Origin: Phytophthora sp. 'mugwort'
Taxonomy: Eukaryota; Oomycota; Peronosporomycetes; Peronosporales; Peronosporaceae
DNA: 64,000 bases
NCBI GenBank assembly: GCA_033558025.1
Contig: JAUCEF010000018.1
Coordinates: forward strand, 1,860,001 to 1,924,000
Reading direction: 5' to 3'
The first letter of the stretch is position 1. The number at the start of each line of letters is the position of its first letter. The notes under the pieces were generated by a model, which was not told the origin of the DNA, made no database searches, and saw nothing but the letters and a program-made list of their open reading frames with translations. This document shows positions 42,156 to 53,128 of this stretch, piece by piece. Position numbers and translations under genes: made by a program.

Positions 42156-43428
42156 ATGCAGCGCTGCATGGCCTCATTCAGCCGCCGCCAGAGCCTCTCA
42201 GTTGCGCGCCGCTGGCTGCCCGCCCTCGCGCGACGTGACTTCGCCACGACCCAACAGCGCAAGGGCATGCGCATCGGCTTCTTTTCGGCGCACAACTACG
42301 AGATCGACGCCATGAAGGCGCTGGCCGATCACGCCGGCATCGCCAAGGACAACGAGCTGCTGTACGTCTCCTAGCCATTAGCTGAGCAGACCTTGAGTCC
42401 GTTGAGTTGACAAGTGTGACTGAGCGTTGATCGGATCTATCCGCAGCTTCTTCTCTAACCGACTCACGCAGCAGACCACGCAATTGGCCGAGAACTGCGA
42501 GGGCGTCTGCATCTTTGTCAATGATATCGCCGACGCGACTGCGCTGCGCAGGGTGAGGGAGACGTCGCTACTGAAGGTTTGTATCAATGTTAGTTGCCCA
42601 TACTAATGTCTGCATTTCTTTATGCAGCTATACGACCGTGGCACTCGCGTGCTCTTCCTCCGCTGTGCTGGCTTCGATATGGTGGACCTCGACGCGGCCA
42701 AGGAGCTTAACATGCCTGTGGTTCGAGTGCCGGCGTACTCTCCGTACGCCGTGGCCGAGCATGCCGCTGCTTTGATGATGACGCTGAACCGTAAGACGCA
42801 CCGCGCCTTCAACCGCACACGCGAGCAGAATTTCCGGCTAACGGGTCTGCTGGGCTTTGATATGAACGGCAAAACTGTGGGTATCATTGGTACGGGCAAG
42901 ATCGGCGCCATCTACGCGCGTATTTGCAAGGGCTTCGGATGCCGCGTGCTTGCGAACGATGTGACCGAGAACCCGGAAGCATTGAGCTATGGCGTCGAGT
43001 ATGTGCCTCTTGAGGAGATTTGGAAGAACGCAGACATCATTTCCCTCCACTGCCCGCTCTTCCCAAGCACCAAGTACGTGATCAACGAGAACAGCATCAA
43101 GCAGATGAAGGACGGTGTAATGATCATCAACACGAGCCGTGGCGCGCTAATCAACACAGAGGCTCTAGTGGAGGGCATCAAGTCCAACAAGATCTCGTCA
43201 GTGGGGCTGGACGTGTTTGAGGGCGAGCAGGGCTACTTCTACTCGGACCGCTCGGGTGAAATCATCGCCAACGACATGCTGGCTCGCCTGTTCACGTTCC
43301 CGAACGTGGTCATCACGGGTCACCAGGCATTCTTCACCGAGGAGGCACTGGACAACATTGCGCGCACGACTATCGACAATATCGCTGCATACATCGCCGG
43401 CGAGCCGCTAGTGAACGAGATTAAGTGA
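42156..43428 (+). CDS. D-lactate dehydrogenase, copy C, mitochondrial type
   Basis: Three exons (42156-42361, 42447-42552, 42628-43428) join in frame to 370 residues. The N-terminus is rich in Arg/Ser/Ala and lacks acidic residues for its first 25 or so positions (MQRCMASFSRRQSLSVARRW then LPALARRDFATTQQ), a typical mitochondrial presequence with a likely cleavage near RDFATT. The enzyme fold follows with GTGKIG, NTSRGALIN (Ala for the usual Gly), VFEGEQG and ITGHQAFF. It is the only copy with introns and the most divergent overall. It would make D-lactate, or oxidise it in reverse, in the mitochondrial matrix. Confidence 0.88.
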
Positions 43429-44723
43429 GTGAGCCGCCCTCGATATTTAGGCCGTCTCGAGTCGATATAAACGTGAATCTAATTCGAAAAAAACTGCAAC
43501 TAAAAGCGAGACTTGAAGGATATGAAATAGAATTTGTAATCGTTGGCAACCATGGAGCTTTGTGAACTGTTTGAGGAACCTCGTCTCCATCGGCATAGAC
43601 CGCTCCAATTGCTAACGCAAATGCAATTGACTCTAGAATACTGCTACTGTAGCTGGAACAACTTCGAAGTCTTTTGCGTGTCAACAAAAATATGAGCATG
43701 AGAACTGCATGAAAGAAACAAAAAATCATTTTCGGTTCCTGTGCAAATTTAAGCTTCGCGCAGAGAAAGGGCACTAACGGACACGTCACTGACGTGTCCG
43801 TTGGACGTGACGACAGTGCTGTTGGCAACAGTGTTGCTACCCGAAACGGTATGAATGATGCCCAGCACCAGTGCAGCCATGCGAACTGCTTGTTTCGAGC
43901 TTTGCTTTTCGTGCACAAATCGCGGTTATCCCTTAGGCTGCTTGGTATTTAATGCGCAGCGGTGAGACTCTCAGTGACCAGACAGAGAGAAGCTTGCGTC
44001 TATCAGATATTCCAGCTGTGGCGGCCACCACCCGGGGCGCATTGTTCTACCACCGCAGTGGAGCTCCAACCTTGCATGCTCGATGCCTCGTGGACTACCG
44101 CGGGCTGCATCCAATCTAAGTGTTAACGCTTTGGCGTCGGCAACAAACGTGTGGCGCCGCCTCTGCGCAGAGAATGTACTCGTCGCTGGGACAGACTTTC
44201 CGAGGCCAGTCATTCACACATCGGCACCTTCTGGCCACGTCACTGACGTCGTCAGAACTTAATCCAGCGCGCGTGGAGCTGCGTTTTTATTATATTTTCT
44301 GCTCCATCGTCGAGTTTGCGCGTTTCAACATGGTGACAGGCTGTCACCATGTCACTGACAGCCTGTCGTGGCAGGACAGCTTGTGCAGAGTGCTCGGCGT
44401 GACGCACTGCATAAGTGAGCGTCCATTTGGGCTTTCGACTGATTACCAGTATGGTCTAAATGTCCGCAGATGTTGCTTCTGCCTACTACGGTACGCCTCC
44501 AAAGGTCCACATCCCCACCAAGCAGCCTCAGATTGCAGAGAAACGCGCAGTTGTGGCTTTCTCAAGGTTTGGCTACACTGTACCTCGCACGCATCGTTTC
44601 TAGGCAAGCAATGAGGTGCGGAAGGCTGAGCTCGAAGCCCTAGCACCAAGATTCTCTTCCTTGCCAGTGTCAGTCATTCTTCATTTTGTTAAGAACACCA
44701 CATCACCCCCCCCTACACACACC
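43429..44723. promoter_or_regulatory. 1.3-kb upstream region of LDH-D with palindromes
   Basis: Two perfect or near-perfect palindromes: 43776-43802 (AACGGACACGTCA, one centre base, then its complement) and 44329-44351 (CATGGTGACAG, one centre base, then its complement). GTCACTGAC occurs at about 43785, 44238 and 44351. The segment from about 44400 to 44655 is similar to the region upstream of LDH-E (53129-53400). No gene recognised. Confidence 0.5.
44673..44687 (+). promoter_or_regulatory. Oomycete initiator, LDH-D
   Basis: TCATTCTTCATTTT fits the oomycete initiator consensus TCATTYYNCAWTTT without mismatch, 37 bp before the ATG. The same site is kept upstream of LDH-E (minus, about 53115-53128) and with one change (CGTTTT) upstream of LDH-F. 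Confidence 0.65.
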
Positions 44724-45725
44724 ATGCAGATCGCCTACTTCTCGTCGCACAGCTACGACATCGAGTCGATGGAGCGCATCGCTAAGGAGCAGGGCGTCAC
44801 CCCCGCTCACGAGCTCAAGTTCTTCACCCCGCGTCTGGATGCCAACTCAGCCAAGCTGGCCGAGGGCTGTGAGGGCGTGTGTATCTTCGTGAACGACGTC
44901 GCTGACGAGGCCGCTCTGCGTGTGCTGGCTGCTGGCGGTACTAAGGCCATGTTCTTGCGTTGCGCTGGTTTCGACATGATCGACCTGAAGGTCGCCAAGG
45001 AGCTCGGCATGGCCGTGACCCGTGTGCCTGCGTACTCTCCGTACGCCGTAGCTGAGCACGCCGCGTCGCTGATGATGACGCTGAACCGCAAGATTCACCG
45101 CTCGTACAACCGTACGCGCGAGCAGAACTTCCGTCTGTCGGGTCTTCTGGGTTTTGACGTGCACGGCAAGACCATCGGTGTTGTCGGCACGGGTAAGATC
45201 GGTGCCCTGTTCGCTCGCATTGCCGCCGGCTTCGGCGCCAAGGTGTTGGGCTACGATGTCGTGCAGAACCCTGAGGCTCTGAGCTACGGCGTGGAGTACG
45301 TGTCGCTGGACGAGATGTGGAAGCGCGCGGACATCATTTCGCTCCACTGCCCTCTGTTCCCATCGACCAAGCACACGATTAACGCTGAGAGCATCTCGAA
45401 GATGAAGGAGGGCGTAGTGATCATCAACACGAGCCGTGGCGGTCTGATCGACACGAAGGCCCTTGTGGACGGCCTGAAGAGCGGCAAGATCGGCTCTGTC
45501 GGCCTTGACGTGTTCGAGGGTGAGGGCGAGTACTTCTACTCGGACCGCTCGGGCGCCATCATTCAGGACGAGACCCTGGCCCGCCTGTTCACGTTCCCGA
45601 ACGTGCTGATCACGGGCCACCAGGCTTTCTTCACGAAGGAGGCTCTGGACAACATTGCCCTGACGACGTTCGCCAACGTGAAGGCGTACGTGGCCAAGGA
45701 GACTCTGGTGAACGAAGTCAAGTAA
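44724..45725 (+). CDS. D-lactate dehydrogenase, copy D
   Basis: 333 residues, intronless, starting MQIAYFSSHSYDIESMERIA. Rossmann GTGKIG, catalytic Arg in NTSRGGLID, Glu in VFEGEGE and His in ITGHQAFF are intact. The frame is open further upstream (to 44616), but the ATG at 44724 aligns with all other copies and lies 37 bp after the initiator. The predicted protein is identical to copies E and F, and the DNA differs from them at only a few silent sites. D appears to be the parent or nearest sister of the E/F pair. Confidence 0.92.
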   Translation: MQIAYFSSHSYDIESMERIAKEQGVTPAHELKFFTPRLDANSAKLAEGCEGVCIFVNDVADEAALRVLAAGGTKAMFLRCAGFDMIDLKVAKELGMAVTRVPAYSPYAVAEHAASLMMTLNRKIHRSYNRTREQNFRLSGLLGFDVHGKTIGVVGTGKIGALFARIAAGFGAKVLGYDVVQNPEALSYGVEYVSLDEMWKRADIISLHCPLFPSTKHTINAESISKMKEGVVIINTSRGGLIDTKALVDGLKSGKIGSVGLDVFEGEGEYFYSDRSGAIIQDETLARLFTFPNVLITGHQAFFTKEALDNIALTTFANVKAYVAKETLVNEVK

Positions 45726-45812
45726 AGCCCGACTTCCGTTACAACAGCCAGATACCCGTCGAAGTATCATAAATGAACATTTCCGTTTCTATTAATGTTT
45801 ACTCTGTGAATT

Positions 45813-45910
45813 GTGTTCGATATGGTATGCTAGTCTACGTGAAAAACAATGTTGTACATACATGCTGTACATTGTTCTACACGTGCACCAACAAACCGTA
45901 TATCGAACAC
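45813..45910. repeat. 98-bp imperfect foldback
   Basis: GTGTTCGATAT at 45813 is matched by ATATCGAACAC ending at 45910. The inner arms AACAATGTTGTACA and TGTACATTGTT also pair. It lies 47 bp left of dispersed repeat copy 2, mirroring the arrangement at 661-1105 but with unrelated arm sequence. Confidence 0.7.
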
Positions 45911-45956
45911 AGTACACTATATCCAATACTGTAATAAATGGTACAAAAGTCTTTCT

Positions 45957-46137
45957 TTGGGCGAAGCCCCATTACTGTGAACTCGTTTGAGGAGTTTTCG
46001 GCGTCCCACGATTTACTTGCTAATCTTCGAACGACTCCCGATCTTTGCCTTGATTTCGTTTTCCAAAGCTGGACATGGATTAGGACGAGTCGCTAAACAG
46101 AGGACCTGGGGCCTGCGATGGCCGTGGTGTCCCCGGG
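45957..46137. repeat. Dispersed repeat, copy 2
   Basis: Matches 929-1105 from TTGGGCGAAGCCCC through the GTGGTGTCCCC end, with scattered substitutions and small gaps. Confidence 0.75.
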
Positions 46138-46439
46138 TGGGTAAGACTTTAAAGACATTTACAGATAAGGTTTTACTTCGCACTTGGTTTCTACTATAAG
46201 CGTTCTTAGCTCAAAAAGTCATTAAACACCCTCCATCCGGGATAATAAATATGTATAGGGTTAGCAAGGCTGTGCGCTGAAGGATTCGCCATTATTCGTG
46301 GGGCTAGGCTGGCGTAAGGTCATAAGGATGGTGATTACTACGTACAATAAGGGCAGATGCACCGTATTATCGTAGTCCTGGGCGACGTTTAGTCCTGGGC
46401 GACATCGAGGTTTAGTCAATTGAGAGTGCTGCATTTAAC

Positions 46440-47300
46440 GACATGACATTCGCTATTTTTACTCTTCGGCAAGGTAATTCAGTGTTTGTACCGCATTTCC
46501 TGAAACGCGAACAAGTGACATGGACCGACCCTGCATCACTGAGAAGGGCAAGTGCGAAAGCAGTACGAACGAGTATCTGTCACGTGCGGCGACAAGAAGA
46601 CCTGGCTCGACTATCTAAACGAGGGTCATTCTGTGAAAGTGTATTACCCTTTTTTGTGGACTGCTGGCTCAGAAAAAACACAGGGCTAAGGAAAAACTGC
46701 TATCTAAGTGGCGGAAAGCAGAAACATTAATCAACGTGGCTTGTGATTCGGGTCGGGCGCGTCACCACAACGCGAGAATTAGGCAATGCCACCGTACTAA
46801 GCAAGGAGGCAGAGGATGAAATTATCCAGTGGATTTTAACGGATGCAGACAAGAAGGTGCCCTTGTCTCGCCTTTCATGTTACAGACAGAGGCCAAGGAG
46901 GTTGCCTCAAAATATAATATCCTACCCGAAAAAATTGCAGCTACTGCGACTTGGATGCAGCTTTTCATGAGACGTCACAGGATGTCGCTGCGTACAAGAA
47001 CTCGCCAGGGACAAACCACTCCCAAGATGCCGCCGAAGCAGCACGCGAGTTTCGAGCGTTCGTGCTCCACACTGCTGTTGAGCATAATTACTCTCAAATT
47101 TTAATGCCGACCAAACTGGTAAGTACATCGACGTAATCTATATTTGTGTTTTTAATATTGGTCAGGCTAATAGTTTTTCGCGTTTTTTTAGTATGTACCA
47201 AAGAAAACTGTACCTGATCGGACATGACAAAGAGGATCGCGTCAAGCTAGCTTGCATTGACGTCTTCAGCTATACTCAATGTTTTTTTGCGGGTTGGATT
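46440..47300 (+). pseudogene. Pogo-type (CENP-B/DDE1) transposase relic
   Basis: Plus frames give LLSKWRKAETLINVACDSGR and ATVLSKEAEDEIIQWILTDA, then a shift to LQTEAKEVASKYNILPEKIA and MQLFMRRHRMSLRTRTRQGQ. They continue with AAEAAREFRAFVLHTAVEHN and, near 47095, a motif corresponding to the NADQTG start of the DDE1 domain, followed by YVPKKTVPD. This is the CENP-B-like helix-turn-helix plus the beginning of the catalytic domain of pogo-family transposases. Frame changes and stops make it dead, and the remaining catalytic domain is missing. Confidence 0.7.
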
Positions 47301-47606
47301 ATTGATGGATACCCGTATTTCAGCCCCAGCAACAGACACGGAAGTAGATACCGACAGTGTGATTCGATCGGATAAAGATACTACATCGCCGAGGCGGAAA
47401 ATGAGTCAGACGACGAGATCGGCAGTGAATGCGGCGGTAGCGACAGTGATTAATAGAATAATTAGTTTTATTATACAATTTAGCCATGGTCATCATAATT
47501 CTCAGGATGTGAAGACCATATACTGCCAAATCAGGTTTGTGGGTTGTCGCCAAGGTCTATGATACGGAGGAATGAGTATTTTATATAATACAACGTCCAT
47601 ATTGTA

Positions 47607-48201
47607 CTGTAAAACCTGCGATACTGCCTTCCATGGGGAACTATTACAGGTGGGCACTATTAAAGGATGGGGTATTGAATCTTGACCCCTTCGCGAAGAC
47701 GAACTACTTCACGTTAACGTCCTTGGCCCCACGGAATTCGTATTCTCGTGTTGCGATTGTGATAAAGGAACGCAGCAGTCTCATTCATGTTGTAAATGTT
47801 CGAGTACTAAATGTTGTATTGTACTCCTTGATCACCTGCTGCACGTGCTCGATGTCCTCCTGTCGAGCTTATGCTTCTTCGTAACCAGACGCTCGAAGCC
47901 TAAATTTCTTGGAGTACAGACAGCTTATTTTCCACCATGAACTTAAATTTCATCAGCACGACTCAAAATTGACAATGAAAGATGAAAAGCTGCTTCCTGA
48001 GCTTGACCGGCGTCGCCACTTGATGTTGACGTACAGTAGCAACTCGCCAATGGCAATTAATTTATGCTGGCTCCGATCTGACAATTCTGATAATTTAAAT
48101 TAGAGTAAAAGAGTGGGGCACTACATTTATCGCAAGTCCCACCCGGGGAGGGGGGGGGGGGGGCATTATTCGAGGGATTGGGCACAATCCAGGTTTTACA
48201 G
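47607..48201. mobile_element. 595-bp MITE with CTGTAAAACCTG ends
   Basis: CTGTAAAACCTG at 47607-47618 is matched by CAGGTTTTACAG at 48190-48201, each flanked outside by TA (47605-47606 and 48202-48203). Perfect 12-bp inverted ends with TA duplication fit the pogo/Tc1-mariner group. No transposase is inside; a run of about 19 G at 48145-48163 (with one A before it) lies near the right end. The pogo relic 300 bp to the left might be of the related autonomous family, which I cannot show. Confidence 0.65.
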
Positions 48202-48203
48202 TA

Positions 48204-49424
48204 GATTGAGAAAGCTCCCTACTGCCAACTCTGGTTTATGGATCTTGAGAGCATGGCTCTTCGGGTTCATCACACTCGCATTCTGGTACTCTAGGAGACT
48301 CGTGCCGCTAGTCGCCGTAGACGCTCTTCATATGGGGGGGCGAATTCTTGATGCGCTCTGCACATTATGGACAGCCTCTTTCCGAAAACGTTTGGTGGAC
48401 ATCTAGTTTATAGATAGTACACAGCGAACATTTTCGATAGCGTATACGGTGGTTTAGACAACAGAAAGATGTGACGCGCTAGATTTTTCCACGGAAAATG
48501 TGAAAACATGGTCGGAATTCATGACTACCGAATGCCTGTGCTTAACATCCGTGTGCGGAGCACAATGTGTTTAACCTACAATTTCGTTCTACCAAACAAA
48601 GGCGACGCTTGCGAGCTGCAGCGGTATTAGGGTTCTGTCATCAGCGAGCGTAGCAAGTTCTTGGAATCGAGCGGAGCGCGTTTAGAATGACTCTATCTTT
48701 GAAGCCATGCCATCCGTCCTCTTTTAAAATTAAAATTTTACCTTGCACACGTACGATTACTCAAAACCACCAAGGCAATAGTACCCTTTAATAACATGGG
48801 CTGTATCGCTTGACGATTTTCTATGTTACGTGTTGCTGCGCCCTACTCACCGCGTCAGATTTTAGTTTAAACATACTTTTGTAAGAGTTACACACGGTCG
48901 AAAGCTTCAGCCAGCCCCCAGCTACCCCTTGACGCAGGCATACAGTAGCTAAGTTTGACCCGATCCTGTTTCGCGCTCCCCCAACATGCAGCACGTGCGG
49001 AAGTCTCTTCTCTGAGTGTAAACTCGTCCAGACCTCGCTGCGCTCTTCCACCCTCCCGTCCAACTTCGAAACCGCGATGTTGCTACGGCCTATCGCAGTT
49101 TCTGGAACTGCTCGACCCTTGTTGGCTTTACCGAAGAGCAAGTACCATCTCCTTCGCGATGTTGTGTACAACTGCCAGTGCCACGTAATGTGCGTCAGCG
49201 TCTCGACAGTCGTGGGCTTCATCGTGACCACCGCGCGTGTGAACTTGCTCTTAACCTCATTGATTGGCATATTTCTTTGCGTGGGCCAATCGATACATTG
49301 ATAGATATTGGCCCACACAAAGAAATATCCATTGGTAGATATTGCGTGTGACTTCACCCACAGTAAGGGCAATATTATCAACAAGGTTAGCCCAGAACTC
49401 ACTCCTGGGTCTGTGCGGACTCCC
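48204..49424. other. 1.2-kb gap; hairpin at 49268-49330
   Basis: No gene recognised. GGCATATTTCTTTGCGTGGG at about 49268 pairs with CCCACACAAAGAAATATCC ending at about 49330 across a 20-nt loop, a strong hairpin. The region is probably old repeat DNA. An open minus frame (48821-49450) has no motif. Confidence 0.4.
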
Positions 49425-50885
49425 ATCGGACCAGCGTTGACGCCATCCAAAGCTCTCGATAGGCTTTGAGAAACGTGGTCAACTCAAAATTAGAAGGCAA
49501 AAGGCTTAAACGACCACGTGCTTCCACTGCGAGAACAGCCTCTCGCAATGATTGGTGGCTGGTGGAATCGTCTTAAGCAGTAGCAGGTAAGGAGCAAGGT
49601 CACGGGCGGGGCGGCGTGGCTTCGAGGACGGCGAAGAATCGCCGTGGCGAATCGTCATTTTCTTCTTCGACTTGGTCAGAGGCGGCCTCGACCTTGAGCG
49701 GCTTAAACGCCTTCAGCTTGGCAGTCGTAAACGGCAGGTCGTCCGTCACCTTCACGATCGCATTCTCAAACGCGGGCGCGTGTACGATTCTGGCACCTGC
49801 ACTGAGATGCTCCTCCATGAGCAGGTGCATTTCGATGCAGGCGTCAAAGAGGAGGCGGACTTCTTTGAGCATGCAACCTTCGTACTGGAGCTTCTTGCAG
49901 ACTGAGTCCAGCTCCTTGAGCTGGCGTGAAGCGCAACGATGCGTCTGTGGACAGCGCCACGTGGGACCACCTCCTCGACGGCTGGGACACTCGTGGTCGC
50001 GTCACGGACGACAATGTACCGGTCGATCATGGCGAACCTAGACGGCTACCGAGTCGCGTTCGACTTGAGAGGGCGCAGATAAGTGTGGTTGGCGAGTTGA
50101 GCATACACATCTGGCTGGCAAAGCTGGATTATCAGATTCTGGATCTGAGAACTGAGATCCTCCTGCTCACCTAAAACCTTGACGACGGCGAAGTTAAACC
50201 GGTGACAGGCGCAGCCAATCATAGGCACGCTCAGCTTTGTAGCGGTGCTCTGATTTATCGTGCAGTTGTCGGTCTTCAGGAACTTGACCATGGAGAGACG
50301 CTTTGTTATAGACACCGAGGATCCAGTCGAGGTACTCGATGTGGGCATCTACCGTCAGACCATCCTCAATGGGGGAGATAGAAATGAGGTGCTAGAGGTG
50401 CTCATCGACAACGTGGTACACATCAAACGTAGCAACGTAGTGGACGGAGCCAGACGTCCGTCCGTCGAACATCAGTCCGAAGATGAAGCTCATCTTGACG
50501 ACTGATGGCTTGGCCGACACGCTCGGCGACGATTTGCATGCAGCGCTTAAGCGCATCCGGGGTGATGGGGGCATCTTAACAAGCTGGCAGTGATCTTACA
50601 CTCGAGATCGCTGAGCGGAGCGTTGCGCTCTACCACTAGCGCATCCAGTCGTACAAGTTGGTGGTGGACTCATCGTCGAAGCCGAAGACTTCGATCGTCG
50701 TGAGCGAGCGGCGTTCGAACTCGGCGTAGTCCAGTTGCTGGGACGGGTGCTTGGAGGCCAGTTGGCCCAAAGTTGCTATAGCCTCTCCGCGGGGCCTGAC
50801 GACGAATGCAGCAGCAGATTTTGCAATTGACCTGGCCGGCGGAGAGCTCAGGGAAGAAGGAATTCGAGAGATGGCGGGAGCTCAT
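49425..50885 (-). pseudogene. hAT transposase relic within the LDH cluster
   Basis: Minus-strand pieces in order: a BED-like finger (VNCKICCCIRRQAPRRGYSN, about 50790-50850) and HPSQQLDYAEFERRSL, then YDWMR near 50645. A MFDGRTSGSVHYVA block lies near 50450 and the core TDNCTINQ ... VPMIGCACHRFNFAV near 50210-50280. The C-terminus TIPPATNHCERLFSQWKHVV and SLLPSNFELTTFLKAYRELW lies at 49440-49570. Multiple shifts and stops. The C-terminal motif set resembles the scrap at 1376-1570 more than the relic at 3228-5227. Confidence 0.75.
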
Positions 50886-51601
50886 TATTGTGAAGCGCGA
50901 GGATGCTCGCGTGCTGATGTGGTACCAGGGTTCGTACTTCTTGCTGCTACCATCTACCGCCTCTCTTCACGCTGCTGCTTGGCGTCAAAGTCTACTCATG
51001 AGACGCTGCGCGTCTATGGATTGGTGAGGCCTGCGGCCTTCCATGGTTGAGCGGAGTGCTTATGTGCGAGCTATCTTACTCTGCTTTGTATAAATATATG
51101 TATGTGCTAATGCAACTGTGCTCGGACGACGAATCCTGGACGGAGGATCAACCACACTTCTCAATTTGCATTGCCTGGTACAAATGCGGTACCAGTGATC
51201 CCCCTGTGCGTCCGTGCTTCATCCGTCCCGCTGTGGCCTTTTGCCCGGCACTCACGTGTTGTCTAGTTTCCTTTGTCTACACTCTTACTCCTATATGTGG
51301 TTAAGAGGTGCAGACACTACTGACAAACCACTATGATGGCGAGAGGGGGTAAGCAATGATAGATCGTGGCGTGTGGGGTGGGCATTCGCGAGTACATTCC
51401 GAGTGAGAGCTCTTGTGGCGTGGTAGGTTACTGCTGAAAGCCGCACGTAGGGGCAAAACAATTGGTGGTGGTGGTAAATCACTTGTACTCGAACATCAGG
51501 CGTATTATACGTTTGGCGGGAAAACAATAAATAACTGAAATGATAAAATGCAATAATAATTTCAGCAAAATTATTTTTTATAGCCCTGTTTCTCTATAGC
51601 A
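50886..51601. other. Gap without a recognisable gene
   Basis: No supported feature between the hAT relic and the left arm of the palindrome. Confidence 0.4.
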
Positions 51602-53128
51602 GAGCTCCGTGCATAGCACTCGCGCTTTATCGAGTGATGCATCCCTCGCAGTTAAAACGTCGGGCGTAAGAACTTCTAAGAAGACAACAGGACTGTCCCC
51701 ATGAGACGCTCCATTTCAACGCGTCACCGCCAAATGACCAACAGTATTGCCAAACCCATTGCACCACACTCTAATTAGCGCCAGTATCATTGCGCCATGG
51801 ATTTATCACTTCCAATCCAGCCAGCAAAATCTGCAAGCTGCGACGAATTTCTCGCTCACTCTATCACCAATTCACCAAGTTGTCTACGTCACTGCAGACA
51901 CAATAGCCCCGCGAACAAACTACTACCAACCGACAAGATGCATTGACAGGCTGTTGGTCGCACTAAATTAGAGCAGCAGCGCATACATTCGTCCACTAGG
52001 AAAAAAAACGGCAATGTTCATTTTTATGATACTTCGACGGGTATCTGGCTGTTGTAACGGAAGTCGGGCTTTACTTGACTTCGTTCACCAGAGTCTCCTT
52101 GGCCACGTACGCCTTCACGTTGGCGAACGTCGTCAGGGCAATGTTGTCCAGAGCCTCCTTCGTGAAGAAAGCCTGGTGGCCCGTGATCAGCACGTTCGGG
52201 AACGTGAACAGGCGGGCCAGGGTCTCGTCCTGAATGATGGCGCCCGAGCGGTCCGAGTAGAAGTACTCGCCCTCACCCTCGAACACGTCAAGGCCGACAG
52301 AGCCGATCTTGCCGCTCTTCAGGCCGTCCACAAGGGCCTTCGTGTCGATCAGACCGCCACGGCTCGTGTTGATGATCACTACGCCCTCCTTCATCTTCGA
52401 GATGCTCTCAGCGTTAATCGTGTGCTTGGTCGATGGGAACAGAGGGCAGTGGAGCGAAATGATGTCCGCGCGCTTCCACATCTCGTCCAGCGACACGTAC
52501 TCCACGCCGTAGCTCAGAGCCTCAGGGTTCTGCACGACATCGTAGCCCAACACCTTGGCGCCGAAGCCGGCGGCAATGCGAGCGAACAGGGCACCGATCT
52601 TACCCGTGCCGACAACACCGATGGTCTTGCCGTGCACGTCAAAACCCAGAAGACCCGACAGACGGAAGTTCTGCTCGCGCGTACGGTTGTACGAGCGGTG
52701 AATCTTGCGGTTCAGCGTCATCATCAGCGACGCGGCGTGCTCAGCTACGGCGTACGGAGAGTACGCAGGCACACGGGTCACGGCCATGCCGAGCTCCTTG
52801 GCGACCTTCAGGTCGATCATGTCGAAACCAGCGCAACGCAAGAACATGGCCTTAGTACCGCCAGCAGCCAGCACACGCAGAGCGGCCTCGTCAGCGACGT
52901 CGTTCACGAAGATACACACGCCCTCACAGCCCTCAGCCAGCTTGGCTGAGTTGGCATCCAGACGCGGGGTGAAGAACTTGAGCTCGTGAGCGGGGGTGAC
53001 GCCCTGCTCCTTAGCGATGCGCTCCATCGACTCGATGTCGTAGCTGTGCGACGAGAAGTAGGCGATCTGCATGGTGCGTGTAGGGTGGGGGGGGGGGATG
53101 TGATGTTCTTAACAAAATGAAGAATGAC
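51602..53128. repeat. Left arm of a 3.5-kb palindrome (contains LDH-E)
   Basis: Reverse complement of 53632-55160, near identical throughout apart from a few substitutions and poly-C/poly-A length changes. It covers about 60 bp of 5' flank, the whole LDH-E gene and about 470 bp of 3' flank. The outer limit is seen in GCTCCGTGCATAGCACTCGC (left) versus the complement of a GCTCCGCGCACAGCACTCGC form (right), after which similarity stops. Confidence 0.9.
52071..53072 (-). CDS. D-lactate dehydrogenase, copy E
   Basis: 333 residues, intronless, protein identical to copies D and F. It is the only copy on the minus strand, head to head with copy F across a 618-bp gap between start codons. Its upstream region (53129-53400) resembles that of copy D, including the initiator and CACGCGCAG/CCACCAAGCAGCCTCAG-type blocks, so it kept its promoter when duplicated. 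The 3' flank (51602-52010) is shared with copy F but not with D. Confidence 0.92.
   Translation of the reverse strand: MQIAYFSSHSYDIESMERIAKEQGVTPAHELKFFTPRLDANSAKLAEGCEGVCIFVNDVADEAALRVLAAGGTKAMFLRCAGFDMIDLKVAKELGMAVTRVPAYSPYAVAEHAASLMMTLNRKIHRSYNRTREQNFRLSGLLGFDVHGKTIGVVGTGKIGALFARIAAGFGAKVLGYDVVQNPEALSYGVEYVSLDEMWKRADIISLHCPLFPSTKHTINAESISKMKEGVVIINTSRGGLIDTKALVDGLKSGKIGSVGLDVFEGEGEYFYSDRSGAIIQDETLARLFTFPNVLITGHQAFFTKEALDNIALTTFANVKAYVAKETLVNEVK

Noticed and set aside
44847..45770. Long open frames of about 300-370 codons antisense to the LDH genes D, E, F and G
   Set aside because: They recur because the sense genes share codon choice (strong third-position G/C), not because the antisense protein is conserved. 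They contain no domain and follow sense-gene changes.
48145..48163. Poly-G run as a telomere or regulatory G-quadruplex
   Set aside because: A single homopolymer run without repeated spacing; more likely slippage in a MITE end.
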